Assembly: GCA_009733775.1 (NCBI GenBank)
Contig: WOGZ01000009.1
Span: forward strand, 186,001-250,000
Length of the DNA stretch: 64,000 nucleotides
Direction: 5' to 3'
From: Alectoria sarmentosa
Lineage: Eukaryota > Ascomycota > Lecanoromycetes > Lecanorales > Parmeliaceae
The notes beneath the pieces were generated by a model. That model worked only from the letters and a program-made list of their open reading frames with translations, was not told the DNA's origin and made no database searches. A program made the translations under genes and the position numbers. How positions within the stretch are numbered: position 1 is the stretch's first letter; the number at the start of each line of letters is the position of its first letter. Shown here in pieces: positions 43,924-55,955 of the stretch.

Positions 43924-46331
43924 TCAGCCGTCGCTACCGTTCGATCTGAATGAAACACATCGCTCCACGTAACCGTTCGTAAGATCCAGAACCGGTTGCG
44001 GCAGACTGGTCGCTTGAACGATACTGCGAACTTTGACCGCGCCTTCGCTTTCGATGAGCTTGCGGACCGTGTGGAGAAGGGATGGAGAGAACTGTCGACG
44101 ATAGGTCAGCACTTCTCCAGCAATACTAGCACTAGCTAAACCAAATGACATCAAGCATACCTCTGAGTACCATCGATACTGCCAAGCGACCAGCCGAATA
44201 ACGCACTGCAGCACTTCGCCTACCCGCCCTTGGCCCTCGTACATCCTCAATACCCCTCTCATCGCCTTTGGGCTGAATCTAACCCTCAAGCACGACTGAT
44301 ACGCTTCCACCGCTTCTGGGAAATGATGAAGTCTTTCCGCAAGCTCGCCAAGGATCTCCCACTCTTCTGCCGATTTGCGATATTCACCAGATGATTCCTC
44401 GGTCTTAGAGCGTGCCATGTCGGTTCGCCAGATTGTGTAAATGCGGAGGTCTTCATAGAGGACCATAAAAAGATTGTCAAGCCAGCGCTCGCATAACCGT
44501 TTATTGTGGAATTGTGTGTAGTGAGGGTGAGAGGGAGAAGGCTATGATTCATTTAGCAAGCTCTCAAAAGCCAAAATAGAATTGCTTACGTCTTCGTTGC
44601 CAGCTTTGACTTCTTCGGAGGTTATGGTGTGATTAGGTTTCTCGATAGACTCGTTCGCCAAGGTGGCACCGCTGGAAGCCTCGTTGCTCTGTTCGGTCCT
44701 TTCTGTATTCGCTGAGGCTGGTGGTGAGTTGTCGCCATCCTGGCTTTCAACGCTGTCTGTCGTCCCATTGATGCGCGGACTCGAAGAATGTAGAGCGACA
44801 GTACTTGCATTCTGATTCGCGATGGGCTGCTGAATTCCGCCAGTCTGCTTTTCGCTCCGGTATTCTTCTTCCATCACAAAGACGTGACTTCGTATCTTAA
44901 GTAATTGGTCCCATCCAATCTTTTCAGTTATTTCTGTAAGTAAACTGTAGGCTTTGAGGAAGGTGCCCTTGTAGCCCGCTGCATGCAGCTTTCGTAACGA
45001 AGGATGAACCAGCTCGCTATTGATAGCTTCCTGTGATTCGTCTATTTCATCTAGCATGCTCTCTGGCATGACTGGTAGGACTACTCGCTGGGGCTCTGGC
45101 ATTCGAGGTGCATCTTTGTCCTGATATGTGAACATCGGACATGAATTCAGCGTTAGAAGTGCGAGGTCCCATTGCTCGAGCCCAACGTAGATCTCTGCAA
45201 GCTTTGCCCAAGTACCAAATTCGCTAGGTGCCGCAGTCACACTTCGCTTTGCACATTCCAATGCCCACTCAAATTGACCCTTGCTTTGACAGAAGGCGGA
45301 CTGACAGTCGAGAAGAGAGTAATCCATCGGTATTTCCGATATAGCATCGTGTAGAAGCTTTACAGCTTGGACTTCCTCGTCCGCAGATACAAGGACACGG
45401 GCGAGTAGGGACGAGACTTCAACATCTCGTGTCCGAAGCTTTTCGAAGAGATTTATGCCAGATGTGTATCTTCCTGTGGTATGTATGTAATTGAGAAGGC
45501 CAGTTGTAAGGTGATTAGAGACGACATTGGGCACTTGTATTTCGGGTTCCGAGCCAAGCTGTGATCCTGTGAGAGCGTCTTAGCACAGCCTTTGTCCAGT
45601 CAATGCGGTCCAACTTGCCTTTAAAAAAAAGTCTTTCGGCAGCATCGAGGAACTTGTGCTCCACCTCCGTACTAGTGATTGGATCAAATCTCCGAACACC
45701 AATAATCTTTTTAATGCTGTCCCCGCTCCCATCATCTGCGTACGAGTACGCTCTGAGCACGGCGCACAGAAAGGTCTCTAGCCAGAGCCCTTCAGATGCT
45801 ACTCGCTTGTCGCCCCGCTCGTCAATGCAATAGCTCTCCACTCCACCTGGTATCTTAACATCCACCCGCATGTCCAGATGTGAAAATGCATTGTAGCAGC
45901 TACAGCTGTTATTCTCCGTTCCTCGAAATTCAACCGGAGCTGATACCCACCAATATAGTCCAGATACCACTTTATGTGTTTTGTCCTGTGGCGTATACAC
46001 GAGGGTGTTTACATAGGCTGCCAAGCTGGCTGATGAGGAGGCGTCAACCCCAGTGACATGGTGGTAGACTCCAAACTGCATCAAAAGTTAGAGGATGTAT
46101 ATAAACAAACAAATGGCAACAATTGGATACCTGACGCCCTCCTGACTTCGCCTGCTTGACGAGGTGAACTAGGTCTGGCGGACCTAATTCGCGAATGCTC
46201 TGGAGCGCCTCATTGCGGCTTTCAATTGCGGACTCGATCTCTTCTTCGACAATTCTATAACACGGGCCATTAGAGACTTCATAGGTCGAATGGAGTGCAA
46301 GAACCTACTCTGGAACTGCGGGCACAATCAT
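43924..46331 (-). CDS. bud7: ChAPs family exomer subunit (Bud7/Bch1-like)
   Basis: A TPR-containing Chs5-Arf1-binding protein of the exomer coat, which sorts chitin synthase and other cargo from the trans-Golgi to the cell surface. Six exons (46331-46309, 46254-46131, 46075-45619, 45566-44590, 44541-44161, 44091-43924) give 709 aa. Family landmarks are VYHHVTGVDASSSASLAAYV near the N-terminus, then NSCSCYNAFSHLDMRV, CAKRSVTAAPSEF, LTLNSCPMFTYQDKD, NKRLCERWLDNLF and VRSIVQATSLPQPVLDL. Intron 3 (45618-45567) has a GC donor (AAAG/GCAAGT) and an ordinary AG acceptor; only this splice yields FFKGSQLGSEPE. The last intron (69 nt) is a multiple of three without stops. The first exon is only 23 nt. 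Divergent from Hir3, with 451 bases between start codons. Confidence 0.92.
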
Positions 46332-46782
46332 TGCGCGTAGGGACCTGTGGAAGTGTCACGACTTTGACTAGGCCTAAGAAATTGCTCAAGATTTACCATC
46401 CAAATAACGGATTGGAATGGTCCATGTAGTGGCCTTCCTGAAACTACAACTGAGAGAGGTACTTGAGAACTTCTAGTTGTATCCAACTCTACCGAGCTAA
46501 TAATGTGAAGCAGACAATAATATTTGTCCTCTCCGGATGCACAATTACTAAGCAAATACGGCAGCTAAATGTCGATCGTTGAGTCCTTGGCGGGTTCGCC
46601 GGATTGTGCTTTGAACATCTCTCTTATTTTGATCCATAGCTTCGCAACACTCAAATGGGAGTTCCTATTCTATGTATTGCTTGCTCCCTAACATTATTCC
46701 ACTCGTTCTTAATATCCCTTTTTTTGTTGGCCCTCATCGGCGGGATTAACTCTTAAGCACTCACAATCACGGAATTTTTGAC
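46332..46782. promoter_or_regulatory. Shared promoter region of divergent bud7 and hir3 genes
   Basis: The 451 bases between the two start codons must hold both promoters. No canonical TATA box or named operator was recognised. Confidence 0.5.
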
Positions 46783-49700
46783 ATGGTACTGATGCCTTTA
46801 CTACTGCAAGACAATTGCCATTCCATCGTCATTGCTGACTTGTCATAGGCTAGCTTTGCCCCTTTGAACATCGAGATCGAGTCGGAGAGCGAGGACGAGG
46901 TTGACGACAGCAAAGAAATCCAGGTATTCTCTACAGCATGAATTGCCATGTGACAATGAAGCTAAAAGCCGTCAGATCGAAGAAGCTCTGAAGCTCTATC
47001 AAAACGCTCTGAAACTACATTCCCAAGGTCCGGACTTTTACAGCGAGGCAGAGGATGCCTACAATGAGCTGTTTCGGTCAGAAATATTTACTTACCCAGA
47101 ATCACTTTCTGAAGCCCAGCGTATCGAGAGTTATGGCGCGGTTGAGGAGCTGGAAGACAACTCCGAAGAGGATTTCCTTCCCGCGACTACGATCACAGTC
47201 ACAGGCGCAGATTTTGCTCCGAGCAGTCTCCCGCAAATTTTGTACCTTGCATACAAGAACCATGGCCAATTTCAGCTTGACAGACTGAAAGCCCGTCTTA
47301 GCCACATAGAACAGGAGATCAACATTAATGACCAGTCGACTCCTACGAGCCTAATCTTTGGGACGGCGTCTTTCAGCTTGAAGCTTTTCGTCGAGGCTCT
47401 AGACCGTGACGACACGGATCTGGAGCTATGGCGACAAGTAGCGAGAATTGCTGGGCTCTTAGGCAGTCGCCGAATTGCAAGATTTTGCTTGGAGTCTGTG
47501 GTAGATACTGGCGAAGGCGACTTCGACCCCTGGACCGAGCCTCTGGGTCTTGAAGAGAGCTTCGCTAGAGAGCAGCTAAAACCTCTTTTAAGATCGTTGA
47601 ATGACCAGCTTTCCGAGTCCCAATTGACTGCGAAGTTCCACAAGCACAGAAATTTGATGGGCCTGTTAAACCAAAATGTTGATCCTTTTCCGTATCTGCC
47701 TCCCAATGCACTCAACCCTCCAGCCCAGAGCATTGTGCACCCTGCGAAGAACCAAATTATCGCAGTTCCTCTGAGGGCTTGGGCAAGCTGCGGCAAAGCC
47801 ATCTTATATCGACTCAATCAGGAAGCGCAAGGGTTGGTCAATACAGACTCTGGGGCTGGCTACTCACTGGTCATTCCAACCAACAATTCAGCAGTAATCC
47901 TTCCGCCACCGGCCAGACAGATGTCAAATCGCGATCCTACTACAGATCACGACCAACAATCATTTGTTCGAAGCCCCACCGAAGATAAAGCGGAATATGT
48001 GGATGCGCTAATGGAGGTTTCAACAGCGGATGGTCCATCAGAGGGGAGTCAAGACCCATCCAGAGGCACGAGTGGTGCTGTTTCTCAGCAAGCTATTAAG
48101 AGTCCCACCAAAAACGATCACGGTGAAGAACGCCGTCGTGGAAACGCGGTAGAAATGCCGCTTGCGCAAGGACGTGCAGAGAATGGCGGAGTTGCAGTCC
48201 GAACAGCTGGACTGGTGGCCTTGCCAACACGGAAAAGATCTTCTGAAGCGGCTGAGCTACCCGACGCCACAGATATAGGCCGCTCGCGAAGCAAACGAAT
48301 CAAAGCCCGGGGCTCTATAGACCCCGACTCCTTGAAAGATACTACAGCAGAGGATTGGGCCAAATGGTACGAGCAACAACTGCAGATATATCATGAAGCA
48401 GACGAACCAGCTTTCGGTACTGTTCAAGGCATGCTTACGCAGCTTGGGTCCAAAGAATCAGGGTCATTAAAAGTACTCCGTGATATTTTGTCGAACCAGT
48501 CTCCGGTATCAGTTGAAGCAATTAACAACACAAAGGAATCACTGAACATGGCAGCTCAGGATATGAAAACGATGCTTGATCGATGGGACCTGCCGAAGAG
48601 CAAAGCATTTTTGAGTGGACATGATGCCAAAGATTCTACTGGGCCCATCGGCGGAACTCAAAATCCAGGCTTCACGGCGTTCTTGGAGCATTCAACTCAG
48701 GAAATTCAAGCCTCGTCAAAAAGGCCCCTGCTACCGGGCGATTACGCTTTAGATCACTTTGCAAAAAACCTTGAAGACGGGAGCTGGCAGGGCCTACACC
48801 AGATTTCTTATGAGTGGATAGCTTGTCTTTTGAGTCCCGGAAGACTTGAGGGAGAAGTTGCGTCGTTGTACGAGGCTTTTGTGTGGCCGGATTCCCTCAA
48901 AGAAGCCGTCGTGCAAATGCTTGTCAACGAAGACGAGGCGATCTTCTCACAGACGAACCTTCTAGTTGACATGATGGAGCAGCAAAGCCGGGCTGCTGAG
49001 GACACACTGAAACTACAACGTTCTAACAAGTCTAAGGCGAGCCATATGCAGTTGGTACAGGCTATCTATGAACTACACTTAGATGTATACGGACGAATCA
49101 CGAATCCTAGCAGCGAAGTTGATGCGATGACACGGCTTCTGCAACGCGATCGTCTTTGTCGCTGGGCTGCATTCTCGAGCAAGCTCATGAATCAATGGTC
49201 ATCCTTATCTGATGATGAGGCCCGGTCGCCCGGTGATCTTGAAATTCGGTTCATGTGGTCTTCTGTTGTATGCACCAGTCTCCTTGAACCGGCTTCACGC
49301 GATCACACAGTCTCATGCTTTCGAGATCTGATCCGTGTCCTTGACAAGGCTCGTCTTAAGCACGAGTCTGATATAATCATTGATGTACCTAACAACGCAA
49401 TAATGCCTGAGATCTCTGTGGAAGCTGCGGAGAAGGAAATCTCGAGACTTACAACGTTGGATTTTTTCATGGGCATCTTTCGCTCAGAGAACAATGATCC
49501 ATTAACCATCATTGAAAGCTTAGAGCCCCTGCTTGATATCTCAATACGGCGAGCGAAGGCGATGAGTGAACCCAGCTCGGAGAGCTCTAAAGGTGGTGAC
49601 CCAGGAAACCCGCTCGCCGAACAGTCCGAGGGGCCCACAAACCCCAAATTGCTCGAGGCATTGCAATTCCTAAACCGAGGGAGCCTGCCTCTAAGACTGT

Positions 49701-52700
49701 TTCTCTGGCAAAGATTGCGGAATGCCTATCAAGCCATTCATTATCCGCCTCAGATACTTTGCTGCAATCTGAGGAGCTTTGCGCTCATCACTGATCATTT
49801 AGCCTCGTCATCCTACACGGATAGCAGTCCAGAAAACCGCCATGACAGCTTGCTCCGTTGGTTGAATAAACTTGACGATCTCTTGACTCGCATACTAGCA
49901 GCGGCACTCTTCCACAACGACGCTTTCGAGACTCTAGATGCGGATCATGTCCGCGTATCCTTGGAGGCTATAGCAAGATTTCGCGACATCCTGCATGTAT
50001 TTGCATTATGGGAAGACACAATCCGAGTCGGTCAAACGCAGGTGCCCATCTCCGTAACCCAGACTGCCCACAGAGGCTTAAGCAAGTCCACGGACAAATT
50101 CCGTGACATGATTGTCAGAACATGGACCTTACAGTACATACTTCTCAAGGAAGCAATTAAACAAAGCCCAGAGATGTTTACCAATTCGGATGAGATACTG
50201 CTTAACTACTTGAAGCGGGTCCACCAGACATTAGGCCTACGATGCTATTGTAGCCTCGCAGATAAGATCTTCCTGAAGCTGATGAGAACCGAGCTCGAGA
50301 GATTCAAGCTTGCGGAAGGATGGGACAATGACATGGCCCAGTTGGTGTTTGATCTCTATGGTCTGAAAATTTCCTCAACTACGGCAGAAATGCAAGATCA
50401 TGGCTGTCTTCCTGAGGAGCTCGATCGTCGTACCGCGATGGAGGTCATGGACACCGTCATGCTACATGTCAACAGACTCAGTATCAAGGACTTACTGAAA
50501 AGCGACCTCAAATTCGCCGTGGACAAGATGCAGCAAGTCATCAAGATACCCAAGGTCACGACAAACGCGACCGCGAGGACCTTCAACAACCGGCTCGCGA
50601 ACAATTATCTGAAATCACCAATCAATCCTGTTGATCTATACCGGTCTTTACGAGGCATTGGCGGCCTCTGTGGAAATCCTGCACGTAGCGAGGGGTCTGA
50701 GATCGCTGCAAAGGGCTGGTATTTCTTGCTCGGCCACATTGCTCTTGCCAAATTTCGTTCGCAGAAACGTTCCCCTGTGGGATCAACGGATGACCTCGAA
50801 ATTGCCAGAACCTTTTTCAGGCATGACCTTGAATTTGATACCGATAGATGGGAGACGTGGTATAGATTAGCCCAGGTATACGACGCTATGATCGAAGAAG
50901 ACAGTACGTGGACGGCAGACAAGCTAGACAATCACATGGCGGACCTGGCAGTGTTGCAACGAAAGTCTATACACTGTTACGCTATGGCCATGGCAGTAGG
51001 AACACGCTGCGGAGACGCATCGTTCGAAGGAACGAGCAAGACGGCCGATCTTTGCGCTGACTTTGGTACGAGAATCTATGCCTCAACTCGAGAGCCGTTC
51101 TCAATGCGAGCTTTCGACATGAACGACTTCATGAGGCCTTTCAATAGAGCTGGGCAGGGCATGTACGAAAACCATCAATTTCCAGGTCTGACTCTGTATT
51201 CAGCTTGGAAATTTGCAAGTTATTTACTTCGTCGGGCTTCGATCCAGAAATCTCAAGACTGGGTGTAAGTTCAACCACTTACTAAACGATTTACAGTTGA
51301 CTGATTTGACTAACAGGGTATCGTATATGCTTGGCAAGGTACTTTGGAAAATGCACAAATATGGTGACAACGTCCTTGGTAACACCAAGCGCATTGGATA
51401 TCAGGTTGTCATCGATGCTTTTGTACGAGCCATTAAGTCATGTCCCGACAAGCGTGACAGCAGACACCCAGACAAAGATCCGATTCTCGAGCCCCACTAT
51501 AAGCTTGTTTCAGTGGTCCATAAGCTTCGCATCCTAAGACGAATTTCGGTAGGAGAGTCAGCTGCATCCTGTGTTGATCTCGCTAACATGAGTGTGTAGA
51601 TAGAGGAAGGTTGTCGAATTTTGAAGGCTACGCCGTACTCACGAAAAGCCCCAGATGTTCAAGATGTAGAGGATTGGGCAAGCTACATACTGCAGGTTGT
51701 CAAAGCCCTTAGATCCGCAGACAAGGCAAATTGGCATCATCGCATGGTAGCAAGAGTAGGCTTCGCCTTCAGGAATCCTACAATAGGAAGGCTAACACGT
51801 TTCAAGGCGGCTCACATTATTTATGATAACAGTTCGAACGAAGCACAAGCTGCTGTAGATGCAAAACATGAGATAACGCAACAGATCTTCACAAAGACCA
51901 TGGCCATCCAAGTTTGGAAACCTGACAATGAACGGGCCGGAAGACATTTTGTCTACACAGGTCGATACGTCCGATTCTTCGTTCGACTTCTCTACCAATT
52001 GAACGATAGATCTAGCTTAGAAGCGCTAGCACGACGAATCCGCAAGAAAGCTGGTGATTTTGTTGGTCATGTTGGGATATGGCAAGAAACCTGTCAAGCA
52101 TATCTGAAGGTACGTTCGAGCATTGGGCTTGTTTTCTCCACATCAAAGTGCTAATCAACTCAGCTCCTGCGCAATCAGCCATACTGCAAAGTGCCCGACC
52201 GCTACCAGGAAGACGTGTTCACAGGCATGAATCCGGAAACTTTCCAGCTCAACGCCTCTCGTCTCGAAGCCTCTATACATTCGACAATGACAAACTCTCC
52301 AATCCTTGATATTCTACGCGAAGCAATCGAGTTCAAGAAACTAAATAATAACTACTTTAAAAGCGGAATCTTCGAAGAGCTCATCGGAGACATATATGCA
52401 CATCTTTATGACACCTTCGTACCTGAAATCATTGCCAAAGAGACCGCTGAAGAAAATAGAGTCCGCATGAGACTCGACAATATACTCGCAGCCCCTACCA
52501 ACGCCGCTGAGACACCTCCACCTGACCAGGCTGGCGAACAGGGCGCTGAGCGGAGAACCAAAGCCAACCGAGTCACTCCCAGAGAGATCATTAGAAAAGC
52601 TGAAGCCATCGCTGCTAGGCCCGCTCCAACGGTACCAGCTAAGGCGCTCAAGTCCCTAGCACCAGCACCTGCTTCGGAACAAGACAGACCCGCTCCCAAC

Positions 52701-53090
52701 TCACCAGCAATAGCCGTCGTCATACACGAGGACGCCACGAGGGATCCAGCGAGCAGCGTGCCTGGGAGCGTACATGATAGCGCGGATGACGAAAGCGAGC
52801 TGAGCGAGGTTGACGATGAGGTGGCAGAGGAAAAGCCTACGGACGCAGTTCAGGCAAGGCCTCCCTTGTTCCCCAATCTCGTGAAAGTGGGGACGAACGA
52901 ATCGGCTGGAGCGGACACGAACGGAGGAGGGTTTGTTACTGCAAACGAAGCACAGGATGATGAGGAGGACGACGACGACGACGACGACGACAATGACGAA
53001 GAGATGGGAGCCCCGCGAGAAGAGCAAGCAGAAGTGGAGGGTGGAGTAGGTCCGGAAGAGCAAGAGAAGGGTGATGCAATGGAGTTGTAA
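46783..53090 (+). CDS. hir3: Histone transcription regulator 3 (Hir3/CABIN1 family)
   Basis: The large TPR scaffold of the HIR histone-chaperone complex, which represses histone genes and deposits H3-H4 outside replication. I read six exons: 46783-46785 (only the ATG), 46849-46923, 46976-51264, 51317-51548, 51600-52109 and 52164-53090, giving 2011 aa, the usual length. The N-terminus MASFAPLNIESE-type acidic motif appears only when the ATG exon is spliced to 46849. The first TPR starts with IEEALKLYQNALKLH. Other family landmarks are DLELWRQVARIAGLLGSRRIARFCLE and RWETWYRLAQVYDAMIEE. The C-terminal tail is acidic, with an Asp run and Pro/Ala linkers. The opening at 46901 is a shadow start; its first residues (MTTAKKSRYSLQ) lie partly in intron 2. 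Confidence 0.9.
52968..52991 (+). repeat. GAC trinucleotide run coding poly-Asp
   Basis: Eight perfect GAC codons in the acidic tail of Hir3, a microsatellite likely to vary between strains. Confidence 0.85.
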
Positions 53091-53258
53091 TCTAGAAAAT
53101 ATGATACCCTGCAAGATCTGCGGCATTTCGTTGACCAGGGTAGGAAGATAGAGAAGGCTGCAATTTACCACACGCTGTGCCCTTTCAATACCTTCTTTCT
53201 GTCCAATTGGAATTCTACCATTCTATCGTGAATCAATCATACCTCCCACCTCCTCTAC

Positions 53259-54146
53259 TCATCCTCTCATCCTCTCATCCACAATCTTCCCCACCATTCT
53301 CTCCAATACACCCCCTCCACTACTCTCCTTTTCCAATCCTTCGAAGTATCCTCTGACACTCTTCTCGACGTACTTCCCCACCATATCCACCTCCACATTT
53401 ACCTCCTCCCCCTCTTTCTTCGCGGCCATCACCACTCGCTCCTGCGTATACGCAATCAACATCACCTCCCACCAGCCAGCCTCATCATCCACAGACGTGA
53501 CAGTCAAACTTGCCCCATCAAGCGTCACATACCCCTTCTCCACCACATACCGCAACACCTCTTTTTCTCTCGGCTGCAATCTGAATACCAGACTATTGCC
53601 GTCGGGGGTCACAGAGAGAATTTTTGCGATGGTGTCAACATGTCCTTGGACGAAATGCCCGCCCATGCGCGTTGTGGCGCTGACGGCGCGCTCGAGGTTT
53701 ACAGGGGAGGATTGGGAAAGGGAGCCGAGGTTGGTCCGGCGGAGGGTTTCGGGAGATACGCCGACGATAAATTGGGTGGGGGTAAAGGAGGTTATGGTCA
53801 GACAGGTTCCTGGGTCAAGAGATGTATTAGCAGCGGAACCTATTTCGGTTGAAGGGGGAAGGTTGGGCCGAAAGGAAGGGAGGACTTGGAAATGAAGAGG
53901 GCGGTATGTTGGATGCAGTTCGAGCTGACCTACCATTAATGCTAATGCTATCGCCTAGGTGAGCATCTGTGAGGATTTCGGCGCAGTTGGAGATTGTCAG
54001 GGACGTTCCTCCTCCGCCGGCTGCGGTGTCATCTTGTTTTTCGAGACGGGTGACGGCTGGCTGCGTTAGTTTAGCTGAGAATGTCGCCGATTTGGAAATT
54101 GGAGAAGAGACGTACTGCCTGTGACTTCAACTATGCCTGTGAACAT
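53259..54146 (-). CDS. rib5: Riboflavin synthase, alpha subunit
   Basis: Catalyses the last step of riboflavin synthesis, the dismutation of two 6,7-dimethyl-8-ribityllumazine molecules. Exons 54146-54116, 54056-53934 and 53809-53259 give 234 aa. The start MFTGIVEVTG is the family signature. The acceptor at 54057 (CCAG) gives GTVTRLEKQDD, and the intron at 53933 interrupts GDSISINGTCLTI. Two lumazine-binding repeats follow: the first ends in NLGSLSQSSPVNLERAV, and the second starts at GGHFVQGHVDTIA and holds KGYVTLDGASLTVTSVD. An open frame from 53936 runs through the second intron but lacks the conserved N-terminus. Divergent from the CoA-transferase, with 217 bases between start codons. Confidence 0.93.
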
Positions 54147-54363
54147 GATTGAAATTGGGAAGCACAATTTCTGAGGGTATGAAAATAGAAAGGCGTCACT
54201 AAAGTACTTTAGCGTTTGAAGAAATGGTGATGATCCGGCGGAAGCATTTCCGCGCCAGAAGCCGAGGTCCTCGGGCGGTTGATTATTTGAACGACATGAG
54301 ACAGAGTACGTTTTTAGGTCCTTTTTCTCTTCTTTCGCATCAGCATCTTGTTTTTGATGAGCG
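54147..54363. promoter_or_regulatory. Shared promoter of divergent riboflavin synthase and CoA-transferase genes
   Basis: Only 217 bases separate the start codons, so the two genes probably share a bidirectional promoter. No specific site was identified. Confidence 0.5.
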
Positions 54364-55955
54364 ATGGCTGTGTCAAAGACAGCTTTGGGTCTGGCAAGAT
54401 ACCTAAGTCCTCGCGTCCGGACCAATGGCTCGAACTGCTCACTTTGCAAGGGTCTTGCAACAGCTGCGGTAGATTCTCCCACACTGCCGTTGGCAGGCAT
54501 TCGGGTTCTGGACATGACTAGAGTCCTGGCCGGCGTACGTGTGGCATAGACGAACTGATCTTTATTTTGGCTAACGATTTGAAAAGCCGTATTGTACGCA
54601 AATACTCGGAGACCTCGGGTAGGCATTGTCAAATCCAGTATGATGAACCCACGCGAGGGGATCTGGTACTTAGATACTAACGGTGGCAATATTGCAGAGC
54701 AGAAATCATAAAGATCGAGCATCCTACTCGAGGCGATGATACCCGAGCTTGGGGTCCTCCATACGCAAAACACATTAGAGGAGACAAGAAGGATAGTCCT
54801 GGAGAAAGTGCCTATTTCTTATCGGTATGCTTGATAACGCAGCAGAGGTAGAAATTCAGATCCAGAGCGGCAGCTGACTGTGAAACTGTAGGTAAATCGG
54901 AACAAGAAGTCTATTGGACTTTCTTTCGCCTCTCCGTCTGGCGTCTCGATTCTGCATAAGCTAGTGAAGGACTGTGATGTACTCGTGGAGAACTATCTGC
55001 CCGACACCCTGCAGAAATATCAGATGGATTATCCAACACTGTCAAAGATCAACCCTTCTCTTATCTACGCCAGTATTACAGGTTATGGCCAGACTGGCCC
55101 TTATCGGAACCGCGCTGGCTACGATGTGATGGTTGAAGCGGAAATGGGCTTGATGCACATTACTGGCGCTCGAGATGGACCACCTGTCAAGGTAGGAGTA
55201 GCAGTAACGGATTTGACTACGGGGCTGTACACTTCAAATTCAATAATGGCCGCCTTACTTGGCCGAACGAGGACAGGGAAAGGCCAGCATATTGACGTAG
55301 CATTAAGTGATTGCCAAGTGGCAACTTTAGCTAACATGGCAAGTTCAGCGTTGATAAGCGGTCAGCCAGACTCGGGTCGATGGGGAACAGCTCATCCTTC
55401 TATTGTTCCATACAAAGGCTTCAAGACCGCCGATGGAGATGTTTTGCTTGGTGGGGGCAATGACCGTCTCTTTGGAGTACTATGCAATAAGATCGGCAAG
55501 CCCGAATGGCCAAAGGATGAGAGATTCCAAACCAACAGCGCGCGTGTGAAAAACCGAGAAACACTGGAGACGATGATCGAAGCTGAGACGAAGAAGAAGA
55601 CTACGGCAGAGTGGCTGCAGGTGCTTGATGAGAGCGGTATGCCGTACGCGGCTGTGAATGATATTCAGGGAACCATGAACCATGAGCACGGTATGCATCA
55701 GACTCTTGTCTGGCAAGGTACGGACTCACATGTGGCTTTACAGTGCTGGCTCGGGACATGGTTAGAGAAATCGAGCATCCCACCTGCGGTCCTATGAAAC
55801 TTGTAAATACACCAGTGAAGTACTCGTACTCAGAGCCGAGTATACGAACCCCGCCGCCTTTACTAGGCCAGCACACCGATGAAATACTCCGAGACATTGT
55901 GAAAATGGATGAGAGCGAGATCAAGGACTTGAAGGCAGAAGGCGTTGTTGCATAG
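54364..55955 (+). CDS. Class III CoA-transferase (CaiB/BaiF family, SUGCT-like), probably mitochondrial
   Basis: Moves a CoA group between carboxylic acids; the nearest animal relative is succinyl-CoA:glutarate CoA-transferase, but the acceptor here is unknown. Exons 54364-54534, 54587-54618, 54698-54824, 54892-55690 and 55744-55955 give 446 aa. The first ~40 residues are basic and Ser/Thr/Ala-rich, as in mitochondrial presequences. The family start GIRVLDMTRVLAG-PYCTQILGDLG spans intron 1, and GAEIIKIEHP spans intron 2. Further marks are YFLSVNRNKKSIGL, YASITGYGQTGPY, AGYDVMVEAEMGLMHITGA, GKGQHIDVALSD and the late HPTCGPMKLVNTPVK. Exon 2 is only 32 nt. All joins use GT-AG and keep frame. Confidence 0.9.

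Noticed and set aside
52406..53171. Minus-strand open frames opposite the Hir3 tail
   Set aside because: Antisense to repetitive acidic and Ala/Pro codons of Hir3; no independent evidence.
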